Source: Oscillospiraceae bacterium
Lineage (GTDB): Bacteria; Bacillota; Clostridia; Oscillospirales; CAG-272
DNA: 49,126 nucleotides
Direction: 5' to 3'
NCBI GenBank assembly: GCA_015064545.1
Contig: SVSA01000003.1
Coordinates: 1-49,126 of the forward strand
The notes under the pieces were generated by a model that ran no database searches, was not told where the DNA came from, and worked only from the letters and a program-made list of their open reading frames with translations. Each line of letters opens with the position of its first letter. The first letter of the stretch is position 1. Both the position numbers and the translations under genes were made by a program. Below, piece after piece: positions 40,141 through 48,241 of the stretch.

Positions 40141-40926
40141 ATGAAGCGAACCGCGATCACTGTCGATCTTACTCAATATCCGACGGCCTATCACCGTCTG
40201 TTGTGCGATGCTTCTCTTTATGATAGCAGTTGCTCCCCCGAGGCACGCGTGATTTATGTGGAGAAGGATGAGGGATATTATTTAAAAACAGCACCGAAGG
40301 GAAGCTTACGGCAAGAAGCGGAGTTGACGGCCTGGTTTTTCCAAAAGGGGCTGGCGGCCGAGGTACTGGACTACCGTTCGGAAGTCTGCGATTGGCTGTT
40401 GACAACCCGTGTTCCCGGTGAAGATGCCACCGATGCTTGCTATCTGGCCGAGCCTCGGCGGCTGGCGGTCACGATGGCAACGCTTCTTCGAACGCTTCAC
40501 GAGGTTGAGGTCGACGGTTGCCCCGTTCCCGATCGTATGGCAGAGTATTGTCGGACGGTTGAGGCGAATTATCATGCCGGTGCTGGAGATATTTCGCTGT
40601 TTTCCGGATGCTGGGGGGTTACGACCTTGGAGGAGGCCTGGGCCATCTATGAAAAGGGCAAAGAAACATTTCGACGTGAGGTCTTGCTTCACGGAGACTA
40701 TTGCCTTCCCAATATTATTCTGGACAACTGGCGCTTTCGCGGTTTTATTGATTTGGGAAACGGCGGTGTGGGGGATCGCCATGTGGATATTTTTTGGGGG
40801 CTTTGGACGCTGCAGTTTAATTTGCATACCGACCGATACCGTAACGATTTTCTGGATGCTTACGGACGCGATCGCGTGGAAGAGGACAAGCTTACGCTGA
40901 TAGCTGCCGCCGAGGTGTTTGGCTGA
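40141..40926 (+). CDS. Aminoglycoside phosphotransferase-family kinase, APH(3')-like
   Basis: 261 aa, the usual APH(3') length. The catalytic loop is LLHGDYCLPNI with D186 and N191, and the magnesium motif is FIDLGNGGVGDR with D204. The HGDxCLPN wording is close to that of APH(3') enzymes, which transfer phosphate from ATP to kanamycin-type drugs. The ATP-binding N-lobe is seen around KTAPKGSLRQEAELTAWF. A housekeeping kinase of another small molecule cannot be excluded; there are no mobile-element marks nearby. A strong hairpin follows. Confidence 0.8.
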   Translation: MKRTAITVDLTQYPTAYHRLLCDASLYDSSCSPEARVIYVEKDEGYYLKTAPKGSLRQEAELTAWFFQKGLAAEVLDYRSEVCDWLLTTRVPGEDATDACYLAEPRRLAVTMATLLRTLHEVEVDGCPVPDRMAEYCRTVEANYHAGAGDISLFSGCWGVTTLEEAWAIYEKGKETFRREVLLHGDYCLPNIILDNWRFRGFIDLGNGGVGDRHVDIFWGLWTLQFNLHTDRYRNDFLDAYGRDRVEEDKLTLIAAAEVFG

Positions 40927-40936
40927 GTATATGAAA

Positions 40937-40983
40937 ACAGAACGCCGACGATCCGATTACTCGGATGGTCGGCGCTTTCTGTT
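40937..40983. terminator. Bidirectional terminator between convergent genes
   Basis: A 14-base stem with one mismatch (40943-40956 with 40961-40974), extended by ACAGAA/TTCTGT outside. It lies between the APH-type gene and the convergent lipoprotein gene. Confidence 0.75.
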
Positions 40984-42253
40984 ATTGGAACTGAACGAGG
41001 AACAGGTAAACCAGCGATTCCTCAAACCAGTAGTACTGATAGCTAAAGGGAATTCGCGTTTCGCTATACCATTCGTTGACGATGGTTTGGATATGGGAGG
41101 ACATAGCCGAGAAATCCTCGGCAGAGGCAAAACGAATACTGAAGGTAGCCTCCTTTTGTGAGGAATTTTCGGTTAAGAGACGCTTGAGAATTGTTTGGGC
41201 CTCGGCAAGTGTTGTGGCGTAGGCACCGTTTTTGATATGGTAATTCTCTGTGGTGGCGGTACGGTCGGGCAGGGGGGCGAGCAGCGTACATTCCTTCCAG
41301 AGTGTGTAGCTTTCGCGGTGCATCGCCTCGGTTACATTCAGGTGAGAATAAGCGTTTGGCAGAGGATTGCCGGCGGAATCGGTCGTGATATCGTGGGTGA
41401 TGTCGACATCGTAGTAAGCATCGCCGAGCTTAACGATATTCCAGCTATGGGCAATATCGCCGGTTGTGCTGTTGGCAAAAACCGAAAAACAGGGAATATC
41501 AAGCTTACGGAGCAGATAAACAAAGGTACGTGAAAAGCCCTCGCAACGGGCAACGCCGTTAATCAGTACGCCGTAAGGGTTGTGAGCTTCCTCTGCCTCA
41601 TAGCGATAGGTGCAGGAGGAGACAATGTGATGGAACAGATAACGCTCGGCTTCGTAGGGCGAAAGGGAATGAACCGTTGTGATCAGTGTCTCGATTTCGG
41701 CGTCAAGCACGGCCTTTTTGGTTTGAAATTCCTCTTTCGTCATGCAATAAGGCGGATAAAAGCCTTTCACCGTGGTATTGGTAGCGTCCGACCACAGGAA
41801 GGTATAGGTGCCTTCCTCGGTGGCAAAGTAAAAGAGCTCCGGACAGTCATGCTCAATATATACGACGATCGATTGCAGCTCCTCGGGCGTCAGCGGCTCG
41901 GGGAGGGCGATATAGTCCTCAAAATTGAGAACACCTTGATAAACGGCTAAAAAGGAGGACAACAGCTTGCCGGAGAGACGGCTGATATAGTAATGCTGAT
42001 CAAGATTGGGGATCAGCGCTTGCAGCGTAGCCTTGAGCGATTCTTCGGTAGGCTCGGTTTCGGGCGGCTCGGTTTCGGGGGCCTCGGTCGTGGACGGCGC
42101 GGATGTCACGGCTTCGGTGGTTTCCGCACTCGTATTGCTGTCGGTTGTGAGTAAATCATCCGGTAACGACGGCAACAAAGAGCAGGAAGTCAGAAGAATG
42201 GCAAGCAGGAGCGGCAGCAGAGCGGTGCGTGCCGTGGAAAGAAACGGTTTCAT
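40982..42253 (-). CDS. Lipoprotein with transglutaminase-like domain
   Basis: 423 aa. Lipoprotein signal with C24 (AILLTSC), then an acidic Thr/Glu/Pro linker to about residue 75. The C-terminal half has the transglutaminase-like cysteine-peptidase triad: C237 in VARCEGFSRTF, H269 in AHSWNIV and D282 or D284 in YDVDITHD. Such extracellular domains act as peptidases or crosslinkers in Gram-positive bacteria. The final 90 residues (FSAMSSHIQTIVNEWY...) are a separate unknown module. It has its own promoter. The substrate is not known. Confidence 0.85.
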   Translation of the reverse strand: MKPFLSTARTALLPLLLAILLTSCSLLPSLPDDLLTTDSNTSAETTEAVTSAPSTTEAPETEPPETEPTEESLKATLQALIPNLDQHYYISRLSGKLLSSFLAVYQGVLNFEDYIALPEPLTPEELQSIVVYIEHDCPELFYFATEEGTYTFLWSDATNTTVKGFYPPYCMTKEEFQTKKAVLDAEIETLITTVHSLSPYEAERYLFHHIVSSCTYRYEAEEAHNPYGVLINGVARCEGFSRTFVYLLRKLDIPCFSVFANSTTGDIAHSWNIVKLGDAYYDVDITHDITTDSAGNPLPNAYSHLNVTEAMHRESYTLWKECTLLAPLPDRTATTENYHIKNGAYATTLAEAQTILKRLLTENSSQKEATFSIRFASAEDFSAMSSHIQTIVNEWYSETRIPFSYQYYWFEESLVYLFLVQFQ

Positions 42254-42280
42254 AGCGATCTCCTCAAATAAGATACTATC

Positions 42281-42309
42281 ATGATACCGCTTTTTTCGTG
42301 CTTTGTCAA
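42281..42309 (-). promoter_or_regulatory. Promoter of the transglutaminase-like lipoprotein
   Basis: Minus strand: -35 TTGACA (42304-42309), 17-base spacer, -10 TATCAT (42281-42286). Confidence 0.75.
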
Positions 42310-42460
42310 GTGGGGGGATGATGTCCGTTTGGCAGCGGGGTAGGATACCGCGGTATGTACGAAAGAAGATGCTTACAGGAAGGATCTAAAACAGAAAACG
42401 ATAAAAAGACTCTTTTTTGCGATATTTTTCGTATGTTTTTGTGTTTTTTAGCGTTAAACA

Positions 42461-42489
42461 TTGCATTATTGTCGTGTTTATGATAAAAT
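42461..42489 (+). promoter_or_regulatory. Promoter of the XRE-IbrA-IbrB-like cassette
   Basis: -35 TTGCAT (42461-42466), 17-base spacer, -10 TAAAAT (42484-42489). Confidence 0.6.
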
Positions 42490-42580
42490 AGAACATATCG
42501 GTCGGTGCGATCACAGGTATAGAATGGGTGAAACTCGTGTCTTTGGGTATACTGTGAAAACAGAACGGAGGGATGAATCC

Positions 42581-42808
42581 ATGTCTATCAGCTATAAAAA
42601 ACTGTTTATTCTGTTGATCGAACGCGATATGACCAAGCAGGAATTACGAAAAAAAGCCGGCTTTTCGGCAGGAACGATGACAAAGCTGAACCGCGGAGAG
42701 CCGGTGACGGTGGAGGTGTTGCTTCGCATTTGCGAGGTACTCTCTTGTGATATCGGGGATATTTGCTCGGCGCAGCCGAAGTCCGCTGACGAGGAGGCGC
42801 CGCATTGA
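42581..42808 (+). CDS. Small XRE-family regulator
   Basis: 75 aa, one Cro/CI-type helix-turn-helix of the HTH_26 kind: RDMTKQELRKKAGFSAGTMTKLNRG, followed by VEVLLRICEVLSCDIGDIC. ATG 42581 is preceded by CGGAGGG. The PAPS-reductase-like gene starts 7 bases after its stop, so it is part of one transcript and likely controls that cassette. It is a different subtype from the XRE protein at 11770-11982. Confidence 0.88.
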   Translation: MSISYKKLFILLIERDMTKQELRKKAGFSAGTMTKLNRGEPVTVEVLLRICEVLSCDIGDICSAQPKSADEEAPH

Positions 42809-42815
42809 GGCATTC

Positions 42816-44132
42816 ATGATTAAACAGTATATTGATAAAAATGTATATGAGGCGCTTCAGGAGCGGTTACACTTTCTGTTTGAGGAGTTTGATAATATTT
42901 TTGTCTCTTTTTCAGGCGGAAAGGATAGCGGCCTGCTACTGAATCTGACGCTGGATTTCCAAAAGCGCTATTATCCCACGAAACGGATCGGTGTCTATCA
43001 TCAGGATTTTGAGGCGCAATACCGCATGACCACCGAATACGTTACCAGGACCTTTGAACGAATCAAGGACGAGGTTGAGCCGTACTGGGTTTGTCTTCCG
43101 ATGGCGACACGAACGGCTGTCAGTAACTACGAGATGTACTGGTATCCTTGGGACGACACCAAAAAGGAAGCATGGGTTCGTCCGCTGCCCCGCTATCCGT
43201 ATGTGATTACGCTGGAAAACAACCCAATCACCACCTATCAATACCGCATGCATCAGGAGGATTTGGCCAAGCAGTTCGGACGCTGGTATCGGCAGAGCCA
43301 CGGCAATGGAAGGACGGTTTGCCTTCTCGGAATGCGTGCCGAGGAATCGTTACGGCGGTATAACGGCATTGTGCATAAAAAATACGGCTACGGCGGTATG
43401 CCGTGGATCAGCCGGCAGTTTCATGAGGTGTATACCGCCTCTCCCTTATATGACTGGACCGTGAGCGATGTATGGCATGCTAACGCCGTTTTCGGATATG
43501 ACTATAATCGGCTGTATGACCTGTACTTTAAAGCCGGATTACGGCCGGAGCAAATGCGCGTGGCCTCCCCCTTCAACGATTATGCCAAGGAAAGCCTGAA
43601 CCTTTACCGTGTGCTGGATCCCGAGATGTGGGCCAAGCTGGTCGGCCGTGTGCGGGGGGCCAATTTTGCCTCTCTCTATGCCGGAACCAAAGCGCTCGGC
43701 TATCGGAAGCTGACCTTGCCCGAAGGGCATACCTGGAAATCCTACACGAAGTTCTTGCTCGACACGCTGCCGACGCGTTTGCGCAGTCAATACATCAAGA
43801 AATTCCGTACGTCGATGGATTTCTGGCATCGCACGGGCGGCGGCTTGGAGGAGAGTGCCATTGAGGAGCTCCTTGCTCACGGGTATCGTATTCAACGAAA
43901 CGGCGTGTCAAACTATACCGTGATGAAGCTTTCGCGCGTGATTTTTCTGGATCGGATTCCCGATCATACCGACGATATCAAATCAACGAAGGATATTCCG
44001 AGCTGGAAGCGGATGTGCTATTGCATTCTGAAAAACGATCACACCTGTCGCTTTATGGGTTTTAGCCTGACACGAGAACAGCAACGGGCGGTGGATGCGC
44101 TGAGAGAAAAATATCGAAAGGTGGGGGAATAG
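42816..44132 (+). CDS. PAPS-reductase/ATP-pyrophosphatase family protein, IbrA-like (DUF3440 type)
   Basis: 438 aa. The PP-loop motif SGGKDS lies at residues 33-38 and binds ATP or an adenylyl sulfate; GMRAEES and a W/Y-rich middle part (MYWYPWDDT, YDWTVSDVW) follow, and the C-terminal half matches the DUF3440 extension (WKSYTKFLLDTLP, SWKRMCYCILKNDH). The paired ParB-like gene begins on the next base after its stop. This is the gene pair called IbrA/IbrB in E. coli, described there as regulators, with no proven reaction. The fold also occurs in DndC, which supplies sulfur for DNA phosphorothioation, so a nucleic-acid-directed role is possible. ATG 42816 follows the XRE gene by 7 bases. Confidence 0.85.
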   Translation: MIKQYIDKNVYEALQERLHFLFEEFDNIFVSFSGGKDSGLLLNLTLDFQKRYYPTKRIGVYHQDFEAQYRMTTEYVTRTFERIKDEVEPYWVCLPMATRTAVSNYEMYWYPWDDTKKEAWVRPLPRYPYVITLENNPITTYQYRMHQEDLAKQFGRWYRQSHGNGRTVCLLGMRAEESLRRYNGIVHKKYGYGGMPWISRQFHEVYTASPLYDWTVSDVWHANAVFGYDYNRLYDLYFKAGLRPEQMRVASPFNDYAKESLNLYRVLDPEMWAKLVGRVRGANFASLYAGTKALGYRKLTLPEGHTWKSYTKFLLDTLPTRLRSQYIKKFRTSMDFWHRTGGGLEESAIEELLAHGYRIQRNGVSNYTVMKLSRVIFLDRIPDHTDDIKSTKDIPSWKRMCYCILKNDHTCRFMGFSLTREQQRAVDALREKYRKVGE

Positions 44133-44729
44133 ATGGCTTTTAAAAGTCCCGTTTACGCCGTGAGGGCGGTTCCGATCGAAAAGATCGTTCCCAATACATA
44201 TAATCCCAATAGCGTGGCGCCGCCCGAGCTGAGACTGCTGTACGACAGCATTAAGTCGGACGGGTATACCATGCCGATTGTTTGTTATTACGATGCCGAC
44301 AGGGATGAATACATCATTGTCGACGGCTTCCATCGCTATCGTATTATGCTGGATTACCCGGACATCTACGAGAGGGAAGGGGGCAAGCTGCCGGTTTCGG
44401 TGATCGATAAGCCGTTAGCCAATCGCATGGCCAGCACCATTCGTCATAACCGCGCCCGCGGTTCACACGATGTGGATTTGATGAGCAATATCGTCAAGGA
44501 GCTTCATGAGCTTGGACGGAGCGATGCCTGGATCTCCAAGCATTTGGGAATGGATCGTGATGAGATTCTTCGTCTCAAGCAGATTACCGGCTTGATGTCG
44601 CTGTTTCAGGATGTCGACTTCGGTTCATCGTGGGTGCCGGTCAGCGAAGAGGATGGTGTCGATGACGAGGACCTTTCCCGCCTTGACTCGGATGATACAC
44701 TTCACGGAACGACGGTTTGCTTGCCGTAA
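44133..44729 (+). CDS. ParB/sulfiredoxin-fold protein, IbrB-like
   Basis: 198 aa. An N-terminal ParB-like nuclease/NTPase domain shows IVPNTYNPN, IIVDGFHRYRI and TIRHNRARGSH, followed by a helical DNA-binding-like part (IVKELHELGRSDAWISKHLGM). The C-terminus is acidic. The start codon directly abuts the stop of the IbrA-like gene, which implies coupled translation and joint function. It has no chromosome-partition context (no parA or origin nearby). Confidence 0.85.
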   Translation: MAFKSPVYAVRAVPIEKIVPNTYNPNSVAPPELRLLYDSIKSDGYTMPIVCYYDADRDEYIIVDGFHRYRIMLDYPDIYEREGGKLPVSVIDKPLANRMASTIRHNRARGSHDVDLMSNIVKELHELGRSDAWISKHLGMDRDEILRLKQITGLMSLFQDVDFGSSWVPVSEEDGVDDEDLSRLDSDDTLHGTTVCLP

Positions 44730-44753
44730 GAGACGCGTCGATTATCAGAATAC

Positions 44754-44785
44754 AAAAGATCCCGACAGTGCTGTCGGGATCTTTT
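44754..44785. terminator. Bidirectional terminator after the IbrB-like gene
   Basis: A perfect palindrome (arms of 15 bases, AAAAGATCCCGACAG and its complement) with a 2-base centre; T4 on both strands. Confidence 0.93.
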
Positions 44786-44815
44786 GTTATCGGGGTATAC
44801 GGAAAACAGAAAGGA

Positions 44816-45754
44816 TCACGTAGGATCGGTTTCTTGACGAAGGATTTTGGCACAGGCCTCTCGGCAACAGGCCTCATCGATTAAATAGCTTAAGCCATGA
44901 CCGGCCCCCTCCACCAACAGAAGCGAGCTTTTTTCCGGATTGGCACGATGCAGGCGAACGCTGTTATCGGCGGGGACAAAATCATCCTCGGTTCCGTGAA
45001 TCAGCATGACGGGCACTTTGGCGTTTCGAATGGCCTCCTCGGCGGTCAGCTCCTTCAGGTCAAAGCCGGCATAGAGCCGCAGAGCAAAGCGCATCAGATG
45101 CAGAAGAGGAAAGGAAGGGATGTGCATGGTGCCGGCGACACGGCACACAATGTCCCATGGAGAACTGAAGCCACAGTCGGCAATAACGCCGCGTACGGTG
45201 GGAGGCAGCTCAAGCGCGGAGGCCATCACAACGGTGGTGGCTCCCATGGAAATCCCGTCGAGTACAATCGAAATGTTGTTGCCGTAGCGGTGCATCAGCT
45301 CGCGGCACCAGCAAAGGCAGTCGTAGCGCTCTTTCATACCGAACGTGATAAAAGCGCCTTCGCTTTTACCGTGTGCACGCTGATGAACCAAAAGAACGTG
45401 ATAGCCTTCCTGTAAAAAGAATTCTACTGCGCAGTCAAAGTCGTTAAGCGAGGATCGGAAGCCATGCATACAGACAATATAGTTATTCGAGGGCTCATCG
45501 GGATGATAGAGCGCACCGTACAGTGTCAGACCGTCATCGGATGTGGTGGTGATGCTTTCGGATGTTCGCTTGGCGTTGGCATCGCGGCCGCGTTGAATTC
45601 TGGCTAATTGATCGGGATGATCCCGGAGGACGACATTGAGATCGTAAATCGCCTTGCCACGCCCAAAGAAATGCCTGGCAACCAGCCATAGAATCAGAAA
45701 AAACAGAGCAGTAACAGCAGCAAGAACAGATAAGACAAGAAAAACCGGACTCAT
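44816..45754 (-). CDS. Membrane-anchored alpha/beta hydrolase
   Basis: 312 aa. An N-terminal membrane helix (about residues 5-28) is followed by an alpha/beta-hydrolase domain: MHGFRSSLNDF near the oxyanion site, nucleophile elbow DGISMGATTV, acid in HGTEDDFVP and histidine in EGAGHGLSY. The type is that of the BAAT/YqkD-like esterases. ATG 45754 is chosen because AAGGAGC lies just upstream; longer frames to 45826 lack a ribosome site. Natural substrate unknown. Confidence 0.87.
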   Translation of the reverse strand: MSPVFLVLSVLAAVTALFFLILWLVARHFFGRGKAIYDLNVVLRDHPDQLARIQRGRDANAKRTSESITTTSDDGLTLYGALYHPDEPSNNYIVCMHGFRSSLNDFDCAVEFFLQEGYHVLLVHQRAHGKSEGAFITFGMKERYDCLCWCRELMHRYGNNISIVLDGISMGATTVVMASALELPPTVRGVIADCGFSSPWDIVCRVAGTMHIPSFPLLHLMRFALRLYAGFDLKELTAEEAIRNAKVPVMLIHGTEDDFVPADNSVRLHRANPEKSSLLLVEGAGHGLSYLIDEACCREACAKILRQETDPT

Positions 45755-45797
45755 AACAAGCTCCTTTGCGGGCAAGGATAAACGATTGGTTTTTACC

Positions 45798-45826
45798 ATT
45801 GTAGCACAAAAACGATATCGTTGCAA
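45798..45826 (-). promoter_or_regulatory. Promoter of the alpha/beta hydrolase gene
   Basis: Minus strand: -35 TTGCAA (45821-45826), 17-base spacer, -10 TACAAT (45798-45803). Confidence 0.65.
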
Positions 45827-45862
45827 GGGTTATTCCAAGAGGTTTTCTGTTTTTTAAAAAAA

Positions 45863-45895
45863 TACCTTGTCTTACGTGACAAGGTATGATATAAT
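45863..45895 (+). promoter_or_regulatory. Promoter and overlapping palindrome upstream of moxR
   Basis: -35 TTGTCT (45867-45872), 17-base spacer, -10 TATAAT (45890-45895). An inverted repeat TACCTTGTC/GACAAGGTA (45863-45871, 45878-45886) covers the -35 and the spacer, so a repressor could block the MoxR operon here. Confidence 0.7.
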
Positions 45896-45986
45896 ATCGG
45901 TAACCATACATGGTTGGAACTTTTTTTCGAAGTAGTCGTCTATGTGTGTAAATAACCGTTGACTTGAGGTCGGGAAGGGATAACCT

Positions 45987-46979
45987 ATGAACCATACCGT
46001 TGAAGCAGCAAACGAAATGACGGCCGTTTACCGTATTGCCGATGCCTTGTGCGCCGAGGTAGGCAAGGTGGTAACGGGAAAAGAACGTGAAATTACGCTT
46101 CTCGTGGCGGCGTTGATGGCGGGTGGCCATGTGTTGATCGAGGATGTTCCCGGGGTTGGTAAGACAACCTTGGCCGCCTCCTTGGCCAAAGCGGCCGGCC
46201 TGGATTTTTGCCGTGCACAGTTTACACCGGATGTTATGGCGTCGGATATCACCGGGTTTAATGTTTATAATCGCAAGACCGAGAGCTTTGAGTTTCGCCC
46301 CGGTTTAGTGAATACCAATATTTTGTTGGCCGACGAGATCAACCGCGCTTCCCCGAAAACGCAGTCGAGCCTGCTGGAGGCCATGGAGGAGGGACGCGTG
46401 ACGGTGGATGGGACAACCTACGAAATTCCCCATCCGTTCATGGTCATTGCCACCCAGAATCCGATCGGCTTTGTCGGAACCTATCCCTTGCCCGAGGCAC
46501 AGCTCGACCGTTTTGCCCTGCGTCTTCGTATGGGATATCCGACTCCCGAGGAGGAGATTGCCATTCTTCGACGCCGCCAGTCGGGGGATCCCTTTGCATC
46601 AATCACGCCGCTTCCCGGCAAAAAGGCGGTTCAGCTTTTGAAGCAGGCGGCCGAGAAGGTGGTGCTGTCGGCAGAAATTGAGCAATATATTGTTTCACTT
46701 GTCGCGGCAACGCGCCACCATTCGGCGCTAACCCTGGGGGCAAGTCCTCGTGCTTCGCTGACCTTGATGCGTATGACGCGTGCGGTGGCCGTGCTGGCTC
46801 ACCGTCACTATGTGCTGCCCGAGGATGTGGCCGATCTCTTTTTTGAGACGGTTGCACACCGTGTTACGCTGTCTCGTGAGTCGGTGGCCGGCGGTGTATC
46901 GGTGGAGACTGTGCTGTCGGACATTCTTTCGCAGACGCCGGTGCCCTTCCTGACGCGCTCCCGTCGGACAACCGTATGA
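45987..46979 (+). CDS. MoxR-family AAA+ ATPase
   Basis: 330 aa. Walker A is DVPGVGKTTLA, Walker B LLADEINRAS, and sensor 1 is in IATQNPIGFVGTYPLPEAQLDRF. MoxR ATPases act as chaperones for partner complexes, often with DUF58 and transglutaminase-like membrane proteins, as here. ATG 45987 follows GAAGGGA. It overlaps the DUF58 gene by 4 bases. The partner set suggests a role in assembling or activating a membrane-bound complex, possibly at the cell wall. Confidence 0.92.
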   Translation: MNHTVEAANEMTAVYRIADALCAEVGKVVTGKEREITLLVAALMAGGHVLIEDVPGVGKTTLAASLAKAAGLDFCRAQFTPDVMASDITGFNVYNRKTESFEFRPGLVNTNILLADEINRASPKTQSSLLEAMEEGRVTVDGTTYEIPHPFMVIATQNPIGFVGTYPLPEAQLDRFALRLRMGYPTPEEEIAILRRRQSGDPFASITPLPGKKAVQLLKQAAEKVVLSAEIEQYIVSLVAATRHHSALTLGASPRASLTLMRMTRAVAVLAHRHYVLPEDVADLFFETVAHRVTLSRESVAGGVSVETVLSDILSQTPVPFLTRSRRTTV

Positions 46980-48241
46980 AAAAAACGAGCTTGAAGCACC
47001 CCAGCCGTTCGGTGACCGTGCGTCTGCGGTGGGGAACGCTTATCTATTTGTGCTTTTTGGTGTTTTGCGTCATCTTTACCCAGGCGCTGTATTCGCCGGT
47101 CTCGGCTGTCATTTTCATTTTTGCTTTGCTGTTGCCGCCGGCGGAGCTTCTCCTTTTTGCTGTGTCCTGCTTTTTTGTTACGGTAGAGGTAGAGGATGGA
47201 CGTAAAACCATTGTGCGCGGTCATCGGCTGTCGCTTCCGGTTCGCGTGATCAATCACGGATTGATTCCGGTATCACAGTGCGAGGTGGTGCTTTCGGCGC
47301 CCAAGCCGTTTTCGCTGCATTCGATGCTGTTGCGAAAAAACGTGACGTTGCCTTCGTTTTCTGCCTGTGAGGCGGATCTTGCGATTCCCTTTGCCCATCG
47401 CGGCTTGTACCAGGCAGGGGTGGAGGAGATCTATCTCAGCGACTTTTTACATTTGATCCGTGTTCGCCGTCGTATCCGACGGTATGCGGAGGTTTGGGTT
47501 CTGCCACGGCATCTGGATGGCTATGGCGTTTTTCAGCCGACGGAGGGAACCGTAACCTCGGCGCACAGCCCCGAGCGGCATACGCATGCGGATTACGGTG
47601 ACATTCGGGAATATCGGCCGGGCGATTTTATGAAAAGTATCCACTGGAAGCTTTCGACCAAAACGGAGGAGCTGCAGGTTCGAAAGCGTTCCTCAGATGT
47701 CGGACGTACGGTTCTGATTGTTTGTGATCTTGGCGGAAAGCAAGAAGAAGCCTTTTCCTTTATGCCGCATACCGATATCCATTCGGATGACGGGGTGGTT
47801 GAGGAGGCTTTTGCCGTAGCTTGCGAGGCGGCAGCACTCGGAGCCAGCGGGATCATGGCGTTTACGGCGAACGGCGAAAGCCGAACGCTTCACTTTTCGG
47901 ATCTTGCTTCGGCTGAGCGATTGCAGGAATCGCTGGTGGTGGCGGAGGGAGAGGTTTCTTCCGAAGTCTTTGCCCGTTTGGTTGAGACAATGCCGGTTTC
48001 AGAGGGGGTCTCGGTTCTTTATGTAACGGCCTTTTTGTCACATGCCTGTGAGGAACGCTTGATGCTTGCCGCACGGCAGGCGTCCGGTCTTTCCTTTACG
48101 ATCTGCCTTTGTGACAACAAGGCGTATGCGGCGCCGGAAAGACGTCATACCTATGAAACCGAGCGGGAAGCCATCTGCCGTCGTTTCTCTTCGGTCGGTA
48201 TTCGCGTGGTTGTTCCGCGGCGAAAGGAGGATGCGTCATGA
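46976..48241 (+). CDS. DUF58-domain membrane protein
   Basis: 421 aa. Two membrane helices lie at about residues 17-60. The DUF58 (vWA-like) core carries YGDIREYRPGDFMKSIHWKLS near 200-225, the defining motif of the family. The C-terminal part is a soluble domain with many Val/Ala-rich strands. It is coupled to moxR (ATGA overlap) and to the next gene (ATGA overlap). DUF58 proteins are likely MoxR partners. Confidence 0.9.
   Translation: MKKTSLKHPSRSVTVRLRWGTLIYLCFLVFCVIFTQALYSPVSAVIFIFALLLPPAELLLFAVSCFFVTVEVEDGRKTIVRGHRLSLPVRVINHGLIPVSQCEVVLSAPKPFSLHSMLLRKNVTLPSFSACEADLAIPFAHRGLYQAGVEEIYLSDFLHLIRVRRRIRRYAEVWVLPRHLDGYGVFQPTEGTVTSAHSPERHTHADYGDIREYRPGDFMKSIHWKLSTKTEELQVRKRSSDVGRTVLIVCDLGGKQEEAFSFMPHTDIHSDDGVVEEAFAVACEAAALGASGIMAFTANGESRTLHFSDLASAERLQESLVVAEGEVSSEVFARLVETMPVSEGVSVLYVTAFLSHACEERLMLAARQASGLSFTICLCDNKAYAAPERRHTYETEREAICRRFSSVGIRVVVPRRKEDAS

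Larger units (their letters stand above)
42254..42580. other. Divergent intergenic region of 327 bases
   Basis: No gene is supported. It holds the minus-strand lipoprotein promoter (42281-42309), a 12-base perfect palindrome ATACCGCGGTAT (42345-42356) and the promoter of the XRE-PAPS-ParB cassette (42461-42489). Confidence 0.7.

Noticed and set aside
44133..44729. ParB-like gene as part of a chromosome or plasmid partition system
   Set aside because: There is no parA, parS-like cluster or origin nearby, and the pairing with a PAPS-reductase-like gene fits IbrB better.
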